From: Planctomycetota bacterium
GTDB taxonomy: Bacteria; Planctomycetota; Planctomycetia; Pirellulales; Pirellulaceae
DNA length: 40,548 nucleotides
Direction: 5' to 3'
NCBI GenBank assembly: GCA_963205385.1
Contig: CAUJKE010000232.1
Location: forward strand, 1 to 40,548
A program made the position numbers and the translations under genes. Positions 32,981 to 40,548 of this stretch are shown in pieces. The notes beneath the pieces are model-generated. The model ran no database searches, was not told where the DNA came from, and was given only the letters and a program-made list of their open reading frames with translations. Every line of letters starts with the position of its first letter. Position 1 is the first letter of the stretch.

Positions 32981-34222
32981 CTATACATGCCAAGGCGCAC
33001 GTAGCGGCGGATACGCCAGGCGATTCGCTTCCTCATCGCCGACGAATTCTTCCTTCACGGGGTCGTACTTGAGATTGCGCCCCAGACGAATCGCAATGTT
33101 CGCCAAATGCAGCAGGGTCACCGTGCGATGCGCCGCTTCCGCATGTCCGCCGGCCTGTTTGCGTTGCTTCACCGCTTCGCCAAAACTCAGCAACGGCTCG
33201 GGATCAGGCAGGGCTTTCAACCTGGCCTGGTCGGCCTCGCTCAAATCATTGAGTCCAATGTCGCGCGGTTGCAGTTCCGCGAACGGTTCGCCCCATTCAC
33301 CGCTGTCCATGACAATCGTCAATCCATCCGCGTACTTCAGCTTCACCCAACCCCACATGCCGGTCACTTCCGGATGCGCTGGCGGCGCATGCACTTCAAT
33401 CTCGACGGGGCTCGTGTCGTCCTTGCCCCACGTCCAGTTGATCGGATCGAATTTGTGCTGCCCCATATCTCCCAGTCCGCCGTTGTCATAGTCCCACCAC
33501 TTGCGATGGGAACCGCCGAATCGCGAAGGCGTGAACGGCTTCAAAGGGGACGGTCCGCAATACAAGTCCCAATCCAGATTCGGGGGAACCTCCGCGAGTT
33601 TTGTTTCCGGATCGCCGCTCCACTGCCTGACCTTTACGCCCCCGCGCTGAATGACGACCCCTTCGCACTTGGGGAGCAATCCGCTGCGCATGATCTTGTG
33701 CGTTAGGCGGGCTTGCTCGTTGCCGTAAGCGCCAAATCGTCCGAACGTACCGACCTGAAAGACCCGGTTATACCGCTCAAATGCATTCGCCACGGCGCGC
33801 CCTTCGCCCAGGGTGCGGGTCATCGGCTTTTCGCACAACACGTCCTTGCCTGCCTGCGCGGCGGCAATCGAAATCAGCGCGTGCCAATGCGGCGGCGTGG
33901 CGATCGCGATCAGGTCGATATCCTGGCGATCGAGCACGCGGCGGAAGTCGGTGTAGACGGTCTTTTGATCCGCCCGGTCGCCGAATTTCACATCGCAATC
34001 GGCCAGTTTCTTGACATTCAGTCCCTTGCACATTTCGCTATACGTGCCTGGTCCTCGTCCGCCCACGCCGATGAGCGCACCGCCAAAGGTTTCGCTCGGC
34101 GGAACTTGCCCTTGCCCCAACACATGGCGCGGGACAATCGTAAACGTGCCGAAAACGCTGCTCGCCGCGGCGGTAGTTTGCAAAAAGCGGCGACGATTCA
34201 CTTTGCGCGGCAGAGCGGCCAT
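32981..34222 (-). CDS. Tat-exported Gfo/Idh/MocA family dehydrogenase
   Basis: The product is an NAD(P)-dependent sugar oxidoreductase of a group common in planctomycetes. From the ATG at 34222 it has 413 residues, with a twin-arginine signal (NRRRFLQTTAA, residues 9-19) directing folded export. The Rossmann motif is GALIGVGGRGPG near residue 45, and the EKP motif lies in VLCEKPMTRTLGEG. The C-terminal beta-sheet domain is complete. In-frame ATGs at 34237 and 34243 would lengthen the region before the RR motif, and GGAG lies 11 bases before 34222. The cofactor would be acquired before Tat export. The natural sugar cannot be read from sequence. The HEAT-like gene follows it. Confidence 0.92.
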   Translation of the reverse strand: MAALPRKVNRRRFLQTTAAASSVFGTFTIVPRHVLGQGQVPPSETFGGALIGVGGRGPGTYSEMCKGLNVKKLADCDVKFGDRADQKTVYTDFRRVLDRQDIDLIAIATPPHWHALISIAAAQAGKDVLCEKPMTRTLGEGRAVANAFERYNRVFQVGTFGRFGAYGNEQARLTHKIMRSGLLPKCEGVVIQRGGVKVRQWSGDPETKLAEVPPNLDWDLYCGPSPLKPFTPSRFGGSHRKWWDYDNGGLGDMGQHKFDPINWTWGKDDTSPVEIEVHAPPAHPEVTGMWGWVKLKYADGLTIVMDSGEWGEPFAELQPRDIGLNDLSEADQARLKALPDPEPLLSFGEAVKQRKQAGGHAEAAHRTVTLLHLANIAIRLGRNLKYDPVKEEFVGDEEANRLAYPPLRAPWHV

Positions 34223-34363
34223 GAGGAAAGACTCCATAAGCAAAAAGGCGGGAGCAACCGAAGGCAGGTACGAATCAGACGATGAGTAGAACGCACCGCC
34301 GGGGCAAATGCAAATCGCCGCGCGGCTCAGCCGACGTCTGGCCCGCGCGACGACGCTTGAATT

Positions 34364-34855
34364 CTAAATCTTGATCGGCTTCCCCAACGCGCGCCGCACC
34401 GGCACAAACTGCCCCGCGTGCATCAGGCCATGATTGGCGATCAGCAGAAAAACGTGACCCACGGTCGGAAACATCCCCCGCAAGTGTTCCGGCCCTGGTC
34501 GATCCAAGTCCGCAGCCGATTGTTTCTCCAGCGCCGCGAGCGTCGCGGCTTCGACCTTGTCCCACAGTTCCAGATATTCCTGCTTCGTGTTAAACGCACT
34601 GGGATCGTTATTTCCCACATTTTCCTTGTCATGCGCGGCCGCAAACCCCTCCGGCAAAGCCGCCGCGGCGCCGGGGCAGATCGATTCGAGCAACGCACAT
34701 TCCGAACTGATCAGGTGCCCCAATTGCCACGCCAAATGGTTGCATGCGGAATTCGGCCGCTGCATCAACTCCGCATCGCTCAAGTCATCGCAATAGCTCT
34801 TAATCACCGTCGTGCTCATGGCATGCGCCGCGCGAATCGCATCGTTGGCATTCAT
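34364..34855 (-). CDS. DinB/YfiT-like metal-binding protein
   Basis: The 163-residue product fits the four-helix DinB superfamily. The likely metal ligands are His47 in LAWQLGHLIS and two histidines in NHGLMHAGQFVPVRR near the C-terminus. Members include thiol-transferases and enzymes of unknown role. A ribosome-binding site (GGGAG, 8 bases before the ATG) and an extended -10 promoter are visible. It starts a run of minus-strand genes, 141 bases from the dehydrogenase, and may be part of that operon or a separate unit. Confidence 0.85.
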   Translation of the reverse strand: MNANDAIRAAHAMSTTVIKSYCDDLSDAELMQRPNSACNHLAWQLGHLISSECALLESICPGAAAALPEGFAAAHDKENVGNNDPSAFNTKQEYLELWDKVEAATLAALEKQSAADLDRPGPEHLRGMFPTVGHVFLLIANHGLMHAGQFVPVRRALGKPIKI

Positions 34856-35175
34856 CTGCTATCTCCCTGTCGAATGTGAATCTCTGCGTCATTTTTGCCG
34901 CAATCCTGGACGCGATTATAGCAATCTGGGGGGCGCGCGTGTGGATGGGCAGCGTACGCCAGGGAGTCGCGAGCGCGCGAATCCGCGCGAAAACCGCACA
35001 GTGCACAGTTTCTCAACAGCGAGCGATCCAGCCACAGATGGATCGAAACCAGCGAGATCGCGACAACGTCAGCCAAACGCTGCAATTGTGCGTTCACCCT
35101 CCGGCCGCAAAACGAAAGGCACATGCTTTGCACGCTGGGAACTCTCGCCTCACCACTGCTTCGAAAGGAATGAAC
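34856..35175. other. Divergent promoter region of dinB-like and phosphofructokinase genes
   Basis: This 320-base spacer holds the DinB promoter on the minus strand. On the plus strand TTGCCG (34895) and TATAGC (34917) with a 16-base spacer are a weak candidate for the phosphofructokinase. The upstream part of the phosphofructokinase frame is open but has no protein-like content. Confidence 0.4.
34915..34923 (-). promoter_or_regulatory. Extended -10 promoter of the DinB-like gene
   Basis: Minus-strand TGCTATAAT is a perfect extended -10 element. Transcription would start near 34908, about 52 bases before the ATG at 34855. No good -35 is seen, which fits extended -10 promoters. Confidence 0.55.
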
Positions 35176-36375
35176 ATGAGTGCAAGCAAGGGAACCATTG
35201 CCATCTTGACCGGCGGCGGCGACGTGCCGGGCTTGAATCCGGCGATCCGCGCGGTGACGTTCCGCGCCATCCGCGAAGGCTATCAGGTCATCGGCATTCG
35301 TCGCGGCTGGGCTGGGCTCGTCGAGATGATTCCCGATCCCGCAGCCGATAACTCCGCGAATATCCAACGGCTCACCGAAGAAGTAGTGAACCGCGCCGGG
35401 CGTACCGGCGGAACGTTTCTCCACAGTTCGCGCACCCGCCCCAGTCATCTACCGCGCGCGATCGTGCCGCCGCATTTAGCCGACCAATACACCAATGAGA
35501 TCAACGATGTCACGCCCCACGTCCTGAAAAATCTTGCATTCTTGAAGGTCGATTACCTGATTCCGATTGGGGGCGACGACACCCTCAGCTATGGCCAACG
35601 GTTGCATGACGAAGGGATGCGCGTCGTGGCGATTCCCAAAACGATGGACAACGATGTGCCGGGGACGGACTATTGCATCGGGTTTAGCACCTGCGTGACG
35701 CGGACGATCGAGCTTACGCACAAGCTCCGCACCGCGGCCGGTTCGCACGAACGGTTCCTGGTGATCGAGGTGTTTGGCCGCTACGCCGGGTTCACCGCCT
35801 TGCTTCCGACCATGGCAGGCGCGGCGGACCGTTGCTTGATTCCCGAACATCCGTTCGACATGGAGCAGTTTGCGGAGCTGCTCTGCTCCGATCGAAAGCG
35901 CAACCCCAGCAACTACGCCGTCGCGTTGGTTTCAGAAGGCGCGACCATGCGTGAAGACAACAACATGTCCTTCGAGGGGACGGAAGCCGACCAGTTTGGG
36001 CATCGCAAGCTCGGAGGCATCGGCGATCGCGTCTCCACGCGGCTCAAGGAACTTTCGGCGAAATACAACCGCGGCGCTCGGGTGAACATTGTTAGCCAAC
36101 GACTCGGATATCTGGTCCGTTGCGGCGAACCGGACGCGATCGACTCCATCGTTCCCATGGCCTTTGGCAACTTGGCGCTCGATTTGATCCTCCGCGGAAC
36201 CTCCGGCCGGCTCATTAGCCTCCGCAACGGCGTGTACGACAATGTTCCCATTGACGTCATCCGCGGCACGAAGAAGGTCGTGGATATCCCCAAATATTAC
36301 AACGTCGACCGACTGCGGCCGAAGTACGAAACGTTTGAACGCCAACCGTTGTTCATCATGACCAGCGATGGCTAG
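35176..36375 (+). CDS. pfp: Pyrophosphate-dependent 6-phosphofructokinase
   Basis: The product phosphorylates fructose 6-phosphate to the 1,6-bisphosphate in glycolysis. It has 399 residues from the ATG at 35176, which has AAGGA 6 bases upstream; an ATG at 35170 touches that site. The N-terminal TGGGDVPGLNPAIR loop and PKTMDNDVPGTD are clear. The residues that separate donors point to pyrophosphate: Asp135 in IGGDDT (Gly in the ATP enzymes) and Lys155 in PKTMDND (Gly in ATP enzymes). With pyrophosphate the step is reversible. The call rests on known donor-specific positions, not on assay. The frame is open 300 bases upstream, but that part is not protein-like. No other glycolytic gene adjoins it. 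Confidence 0.9.
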   Translation: MSASKGTIAILTGGGDVPGLNPAIRAVTFRAIREGYQVIGIRRGWAGLVEMIPDPAADNSANIQRLTEEVVNRAGRTGGTFLHSSRTRPSHLPRAIVPPHLADQYTNEINDVTPHVLKNLAFLKVDYLIPIGGDDTLSYGQRLHDEGMRVVAIPKTMDNDVPGTDYCIGFSTCVTRTIELTHKLRTAAGSHERFLVIEVFGRYAGFTALLPTMAGAADRCLIPEHPFDMEQFAELLCSDRKRNPSNYAVALVSEGATMREDNNMSFEGTEADQFGHRKLGGIGDRVSTRLKELSAKYNRGARVNIVSQRLGYLVRCGEPDAIDSIVPMAFGNLALDLILRGTSGRLISLRNGVYDNVPIDVIRGTKKVVDIPKYYNVDRLRPKYETFERQPLFIMTSDG

Positions 36376-36650
36376 CGAACTTGGGACGCTGATCTGTGGC
36401 TCGCCCCGAACGACGTGCTGGGCGGGTCATGGTCTTGTGGCCGGCGTAAAAACCGGAAACTGATGGATCGGTTTCGCCCCTTAGCGCACGGTGCGCCGGA
36501 TTGACACGGTGGTGCGAGTGGAGATCAACGTCGAAATCGGGTACCTTCAAGTAGAATCGCGGCGAGATCGCGCGGGGCGGGGTTGCGAATCCTGTTCGCG
36601 CCGTTAGGCTGTCGATTATTGCCCTTTCCTCCCCTTAGGATTTAGATGTC

Positions 36651-37142
36651 ATGAGCGACCCGAAGATTGTGGAGACGCTTCGCGGTGTGGAATTCTTGCG
36701 CGATATTGCGGATGAATATTTGGAGCGCTTGGCGGAAATTGCGCGGCCGGTCGAATTCCGCGCGCGCACCGAGATGTTCCACGAAACCGACAAAGCCAAG
36801 GACGTCTATCTCATCGTAAGCGGCAATGTCTCCTTATATATGTGCACGCAGAAAGTCGGCTGTCGCCAGTTGATGGAAGTCGGCGCCGGGCAGTTTGTCG
36901 GCTGGTCACCGCTCGTGGAGCGCCCTCGTCTCTCAGATACCGCGCTCACGCTAACGCCAACCGAGGCACTAGCAATTAACGGCGAAAAACTGCTCGCCTT
37001 GTGCCGCGAAGTGCCAGAATTCGGCTTCGAGTTCATGCGCCGCGCCGCAATGACCTTATCCGATCGTCTCAGCGCCACCCGCGTTCAACTGCTGGAACGT
37101 AGCGGGCAAGACCTCCCCGATATCCAAGTCGAATCCGACTAA
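36651..37142 (+). CDS. Single-domain cyclic nucleotide-binding protein
   Basis: The 163-residue product is almost entirely a cNMP-binding beta-barrel (about residues 10-130: LRDIADEYLERLAEIARPVEF, then VYLIVSGNVSLYM and VGAGQFVGWSPLVE). A C-terminal helix follows, but no helix-turn-helix, so it is not a Crp-type regulator. The canonical phosphate-binding RxA motif is not evident, so ligand binding is uncertain. An ATG-TCA-TGA triplet sits immediately upstream (36646). AGGA lies 10 bases before the ATG at 36651. It precedes the pha operon by 371 bases on the same strand; a role in it is speculative. Confidence 0.83.
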   Translation: MSDPKIVETLRGVEFLRDIADEYLERLAEIARPVEFRARTEMFHETDKAKDVYLIVSGNVSLYMCTQKVGCRQLMEVGAGQFVGWSPLVERPRLSDTALTLTPTEALAINGEKLLALCREVPEFGFEFMRRAAMTLSDRLSATRVQLLERSGQDLPDIQVESD

Positions 37143-37513
37143 TGCCTACGGGCATCGCCGGATACGAAAATTCTGCGACCTTATCCCGCTCGCGCAGTTG
37201 GTGAAGATGTTGCTGCGCTAGCCATCGCGCCGCATCGATGATTTTCCACGCCCTGATCTAGCTTGCGCGGCTGGTGAAAGCGTTGGTGTGACACCGGCAA
37301 AGTCGACTTTTCCGCCCCCGGCGCGCGTTGCGCGCATGAAGTGTGACGATCAGCGCGCTTCCGTTGGTCACGAAAACTTAGCGGCAAACAAAGCCCCGCA
37401 ACGTACCCATCAACATGCGAATCACGTGCAGTAGCGCTATGGCATGAGAGTTGCCATTGATAGGTTATCGTTAAATCCATTGTCGGTTCCGCAACTTTTG
37501 AGGAGGAGTTAAA
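37143..37513. promoter_or_regulatory. Upstream region of the pha operon
   Basis: This 371-base spacer ends with a strong ribosome-binding site (AGGAGGAG, 6 bases before the phaA ATG). A weak promoter candidate pairs TTGCCA (37451-37456) with TAAATC (37472-37477) over 15 bases. It also contains a degenerate 28-base direct repeat (37188-37215 and 37261-37288, 21 matches) and a GCGCGC/GCGCGC hairpin at 37321-37335. No gene is visible. Confidence 0.45.
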
Positions 37514-38695
37514 ATGTCCCGTGAAGTAGTTGTGCTCAGTGGTGTGCGGACGGCGATTGGAGGTTACGGCGGCAGCCTCAAGGACTCGCCTCCGAGCGAA
37601 ATGGCGGCGACTTGTGTGCGCGCGGCGATCGAACGCTCAGGCGTCGAAGCGAGCGAAGTTGGCCATGTCGTCTTTGGCAACATTATTCATACGGACGCGC
37701 ACGACCATTACCTGGCCCGCGTTGCCGGCGTGAAGGGGGGCGTCCCTTACGAAGCTCCCGCGCTGACGTTAAACCGGCTCTGCGGCAGCGGCTTGCAAGC
37801 CATTATCACGGCCTCCCATGCCATCATGCAAGGTGATGCCGAGGTCGCCGTCGCGGGCGGCGCCGAGAACATGAGCCGCAGCCCCTATAGCTCGGCTGCG
37901 ATGCGATTTGGCGCTCGCATGAACGATTCCGTGATGGTCGATATGATGGTGGGCGCGCTCAGCGATCCGTTTGACGACTGCCACATGGGGGTCACCGCGG
38001 AAAATGTCGCCAAGAAATATGAGATCTCGCGGCAAGATCAAGATGAGCTGGCCGTCGAAAGCCATCGCCGGGCCGGGGCCGCGAACGATCACGGCTACTT
38101 CAAGGCGCAAATCGTGCCGATCCAAATCAAAGTCAAGCGGGATCTGGTTCCGTTTGAAGTCGACGAAACGATTCGCTACGGCGTGACGGTTGAAAAGCTC
38201 GCCCGACTCCCCACGGTCTTCGATCCGCAAGGGAGCGTGACGGCGGGAAACGCTTCGAGCATCAACGATGCGGCAGCCGCGGTGGTGCTCGCCGATCGCG
38301 AACTGGCCGAAAAGCGCGGCCTCAAGCCGATGGGCCGCCTGGTCGCTTACGCTTATGCCGGTGTCGATCCCAAGTATATGGGAATCGGTCCTGTCCCGGC
38401 GGTGAGAAAACTGTTGGAAAAGACGGGCCTTAGCTTCAGCGATATCGACGTCTTCGAGGTCAACGAGGCCTTCGCGGCGCAAGCGCTTGCCGTATCGCGC
38501 GAACTGAAACTCCCGATGGACCGCACCAATCCCAATGGCAGCGGCATCTCGCTGGGGCATCCGATCGGCGCCACCGGCGCGATCCTCGTCATCAAGGCGC
38601 TTTACGAACTAGCACGCACCGGCGGCAAGCGGGCGCTGGTCACCATGTGCATTGGCGGCGGGCAAGGGATCGCGGCCATTTTTGAACGGATCTAA
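37514..38695 (+). CDS. phaA: Acetyl-CoA acetyltransferase (thiolase)
   Basis: The enzyme condenses two acetyl-CoA into acetoacetyl-CoA, the first step of polyhydroxybutyrate synthesis. The product has 393 residues, the usual size. All catalytic residues are visible: Cys90 in LNRLCGSGLQA, His349 in LGHPIGATGA and Cys379 in CIGGGQG, with NEAFAAQ near 320. An AGGAGGAG ribosome-binding site precedes the start, the best of any large gene in this window. It heads the pha operon, with phaB 70 bases downstream. The context makes the biosynthetic role more likely than fatty-acid degradation. Confidence 0.94.
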   Translation: MSREVVVLSGVRTAIGGYGGSLKDSPPSEMAATCVRAAIERSGVEASEVGHVVFGNIIHTDAHDHYLARVAGVKGGVPYEAPALTLNRLCGSGLQAIITASHAIMQGDAEVAVAGGAENMSRSPYSSAAMRFGARMNDSVMVDMMVGALSDPFDDCHMGVTAENVAKKYEISRQDQDELAVESHRRAGAANDHGYFKAQIVPIQIKVKRDLVPFEVDETIRYGVTVEKLARLPTVFDPQGSVTAGNASSINDAAAAVVLADRELAEKRGLKPMGRLVAYAYAGVDPKYMGIGPVPAVRKLLEKTGLSFSDIDVFEVNEAFAAQALAVSRELKLPMDRTNPNGSGISLGHPIGATGAILVIKALYELARTGGKRALVTMCIGGGQGIAAIFERI

Positions 38696-38765
38696 ACACG
38701 AAGTGCCGCGCACTGCCGCGGTCATCACCAATTACATCCACGAATCAACGTCAAAGGAGTTTACG

Positions 38766-39509
38766 ATGGGCCGGTTAGATGGAAGAACAGCATTAGTCAC
38801 CGGCGCTTCGCGCGGGATTGGACGCGCGATCGCCTTGGAACTAGCGAAGGAAGGGGCGAAAGTCGCACTGAACTTCGCGAGCAACGCCGCCAAGGCCCAG
38901 GAGGTCGCCGACGAAATCGCGAAGTTGGGCAGCCAGGCGATTCTCGCGCCGGCCAACATCGGCGATCCCAAAGAAGCTCGCGCGATGGTCGCCAAGGTCG
39001 CCGCGGAGTTCAAGCACCTGGATATCCTCGTCAACAATGCCGGCATCACGCGCGATTCCTTGCTGCCGAAGATGAACGACCAGCAATGGATGGATGTGAT
39101 TCAGACGAACCTAGGGGGGTGCTTCTTCTGCACCTCCGCGGCCATTCCGATCATGACCGCCCAAAGCTACGGCCGCATCGTGAACATCAGCTCGATGAAC
39201 GGCCAGGTCGCGGCGATCGGTCAGGCGAACTACAGCGCGAGCAAAGGCGGCATCATCGCGTTCACGCGCACCGCGGCGGCGGAACTGGTCCACTCCGGGA
39301 TCACCGTCAATTCGGTTTCGCCTGGCTATACCGAGACCGACATGTTCGACGCCGTCCCCCCGGCACTGCAAGCTAAAATTAAAGCGAACATCCCCATGGG
39401 GCGCTTCGCTCATCCGGAGGAAATCGCCAAAGCTGTCATCTTTCTGGTGGCCGACGGCGACTACATCACCGGCCAGCAGATCAACGTCAACGGGGGCGCG
39501 TTTATGTAA
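38766..39509 (+). CDS. phaB: Acetoacetyl-CoA reductase (short-chain dehydrogenase)
   Basis: The enzyme reduces acetoacetyl-CoA to (R)-3-hydroxybutyryl-CoA with NADPH. The product has 247 residues from the ATG at 38766, which has AAAGGAG 6 bases upstream. The SDR features are complete: TGASRGIG (12-19), NNAG (90-93), catalytic Asn115, Ser143, Tyr156 and Lys160. By sequence alone it cannot be told from FabG (3-oxoacyl-ACP reductase); the position between the thiolase and the PHA synthase decides the name. The frame is open upstream into phaA, which is not protein-like. Confidence 0.88.
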   Translation: MGRLDGRTALVTGASRGIGRAIALELAKEGAKVALNFASNAAKAQEVADEIAKLGSQAILAPANIGDPKEARAMVAKVAAEFKHLDILVNNAGITRDSLLPKMNDQQWMDVIQTNLGGCFFCTSAAIPIMTAQSYGRIVNISSMNGQVAAIGQANYSASKGGIIAFTRTAAAELVHSGITVNSVSPGYTETDMFDAVPPALQAKIKANIPMGRFAHPEEIAKAVIFLVADGDYITGQQINVNGGAFM

Positions 39510-39522
39510 GTCGCCGCAGAGT

Positions 39523-39551
39523 CCGGCAGCGCCTCGCGGGGGCGCTGCTGG
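39523..39551 (+). promoter_or_regulatory. Intercistronic hairpin between phaB and the phasin-like gene
   Basis: CCGGCAGCGCC (39523-39533) pairs with GGCGCTGCTGG (39541-39551): 11 base pairs with one wobble and a 7-base loop, 13 bases after the phaB stop. No T-run follows, so it is unlikely to be a full terminator. It may stabilise an RNA end or set the ratio of upstream to downstream proteins. Confidence 0.55.
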
Positions 39552-39620
39552 CGGGCAAGATTCGGTCCTACCACGCGGCGACTCGAACTTCCAACCGTAT
39601 TTCTGAAAGCAGGCAAACAC

Positions 39621-39968
39621 ATGACAGCCACGAAAACCGAATTCGATCCTTTCGATCCGACGGGGATGCTCAAAGGCGTCCGCGACGCGAACATGACGGC
39701 CATGTCGAAGATGATGGTCGATTTCGTCAACACCGAAGCCTATGCCGAATCCACCGGCGCCATGCTGGACGCCTGGCTCACCAGTTCCGGACCGTTGCGT
39801 AAAGCCCTGGAAAGCAGCATGACCCAGGCGTTGGCGCAGCTCAATCTCCCGTCGCGCGATGAAGTGGCGAAGATCGCGGAGCGCATGACGAACATCGAAA
39901 TGCGGCTCGACGATATCGAAGCCAAGCTCGACGAAACACTCTCGAAGAATAAGGGAGCTCCCGCATGA
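39621..39968 (+). CDS. Short PhaE/phasin-like protein
   Basis: The 115-residue product resembles the C-terminal part of PhaE, the second subunit of class III PHA synthase: GPLRKALESSMTQALAQLNL, then RDEVAKIAERMTNIEMRLDD and a coiled-coil end. PhaE is usually about three times longer, so this is either a reduced PhaE or a phasin that coats granules. GCAGG lies about 8 bases before the start. Its stop overlaps the phaC start (ATGA), so the two are translated together, which fits a synthase subunit in fixed ratio. Confidence 0.78.
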   Translation: MTATKTEFDPFDPTGMLKGVRDANMTAMSKMMVDFVNTEAYAESTGAMLDAWLTSSGPLRKALESSMTQALAQLNLPSRDEVAKIAERMTNIEMRLDDIEAKLDETLSKNKGAPA

Positions 39969-40548
39969 GTACCAACGCCGCCACTTCTGAGGCCAGCTCG
40001 CAAATCCCGACCTTCCAGGACATCTGCGCCGGTTGGCACAGGGCCGCCGAAAAGGTCGATGCCTTTAACCGCTTGCTCACGACCGACGCCCAAGTCGCGC
40101 AAACGCCTAAGCAACTCATCTGGACCTTGAACAAGGCCAGGTTGTACCGGTTTGTTCCGGTGGTTCCTGAAGAGCAACGCAAGAAAACGCCGCTGCTGAT
40201 GGTCTTCGCGATCATGAACCGGCCGCATGTGCTCGACCTGCGTCCCGGCCATAGCTACGCGGAGTTCATGCTGCGCCACGGTTACGACTTGTATCTGCTC
40301 GATTGGGGCGCGCCGGGGCCTGAAGACAAGAACATCTGCTTCGACGATTACACGCTGGAATACTTGCCGCGCGTCATTCGCAAGCTCAAAACGGTCGCTG
40401 GCGTCGAGCAATTCAGCATGCTCGGCTGGTGTCTAGGCGCTCTGATCAGTACGATGTACGCCGCGCTCCGGCCGGACGACGGGCTCAAGAACCTGGTCCT
40501 GCTCACCGCGCCGCTCGACTTTACGGATAAGACCGCTGGCGGATTCAC
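39965..40548 (+). CDS. phaC: Class III poly(3-hydroxyalkanoate) synthase, N-terminal part
   Basis: The gene starts at the ATG overlapping the previous stop and runs off the window after 194 codons. The alpha/beta-hydrolase core is visible: MVFAIMNRPHVLDL near residue 80, LYLLDWGAPGPED near 115-130 and the lipase-like box GWCLGA with catalytic Cys156. The Cys (not Ser) marks PHA synthase; the remaining Asp and His lie beyond the window. The enzyme polymerises (R)-3-hydroxybutyryl-CoA into granules. The short subunit-like neighbour and the early catalytic Cys favour class III over class I. Confidence 0.92.
   Translation, partial: MSTNAATSEASSQIPTFQDICAGWHRAAEKVDAFNRLLTTDAQVAQTPKQLIWTLNKARLYRFVPVVPEEQRKKTPLLMVFAIMNRPHVLDLRPGHSYAEFMLRHGYDLYLLDWGAPGPEDKNICFDDYTLEYLPRVIRKLKTVAGVEQFSMLGWCLGALISTMYAALRPDDGLKNLVLLTAPLDFTDKTAGGF

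Noticed and set aside
34876..35175. N-terminal extension of the phosphofructokinase by 100 codons
   Set aside because: The residues are Arg/Gln-rich without homology, and the ATG at 35176 has AAGGA at the right distance and starts at the family N-terminus.
1..40548. tRNA, rRNA, CRISPR arrays, insertion sequences
   Set aside because: I scanned for T-loop-like GTTCGAATC, regularly spaced repeats and transposase-like ORFs and found none that hold up.

Overview
The window reads as chromosomal DNA of a planctomycete, most likely from the Pirellulales side of the phylum; this placement is inferred from gene content, not from a marker gene. The signs are a DUF1559 pseudopilin-like protein with the H-X9-DG tail, a long secreted sulfatase, a Tat-exported Gfo/Idh/MocA dehydrogenase, secreted glycoside hydrolases, a pyrophosphate-type phosphofructokinase, and weak or absent Shine-Dalgarno sites before many genes. 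lpxB, lnt and a FadL-like barrel show a Gram-negative type envelope. The DNA is GC-rich. I see no tRNA, rRNA, CRISPR array, insertion sequence or phage gene.

Layout. 1-4001: divergent secreted GH36 and GH5 glycoside hydrolases. 4112-7267: lnt, then a small secreted protein and a DUF1559 protein, each with a good sigma70-like promoter. 7651-11108: MsbA-type ABC exporter, a small membrane protein and an aldo/keto reductase. 11333-13986: UDP-sugar 6-dehydrogenase converging on a membrane M48 peptidase. 14647-19460: sigma54 activator with a degenerate receiver domain, lpxB, an M50 site-2 protease with a Gly/Tyr tail, and an SGNH-like hydrolase. 19461-20437: a gene-poor stretch full of CGCG/GCGC words that ends in a compact unit: inverted repeat, structured leader with a possible 60-codon ORF, a 29-residue Lys/Ala micro-protein and a strong intrinsic terminator. 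20438-26875: recQ, then a secreted transglutaminase-like/discoidin protein overlapping a DUF5009-type acyltransferase. 26902-34855: a minus-strand block of FadL-like porin, lipoprotein sulfatase, a membrane-anchored small protein, a HEAT-like repeat protein, Tat-exported dehydrogenase and DinB. 35176-37142: PPi-type phosphofructokinase and a lone cyclic-nucleotide-binding domain. 37514-end: a polyhydroxybutyrate operon (thiolase, acetoacetyl-CoA reductase, short PhaE/phasin-like protein, class III PHA synthase cut by the window edge).

How the genes fit together. GH36, GH5, the sulfatase and the exported dehydrogenase fit breakdown of complex, partly sulfated polysaccharides. LpxB, Lnt, the ABC exporter, FadL and the UDP-sugar dehydrogenase serve the envelope and surface polysaccharide. 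The phosphofructokinase feeds glycolysis, and the pha operon stores surplus acetyl-CoA as polymer. The part least explained by known families is 19461-20410, followed by the transglutaminase-like/acyltransferase pair at 22950-26875.
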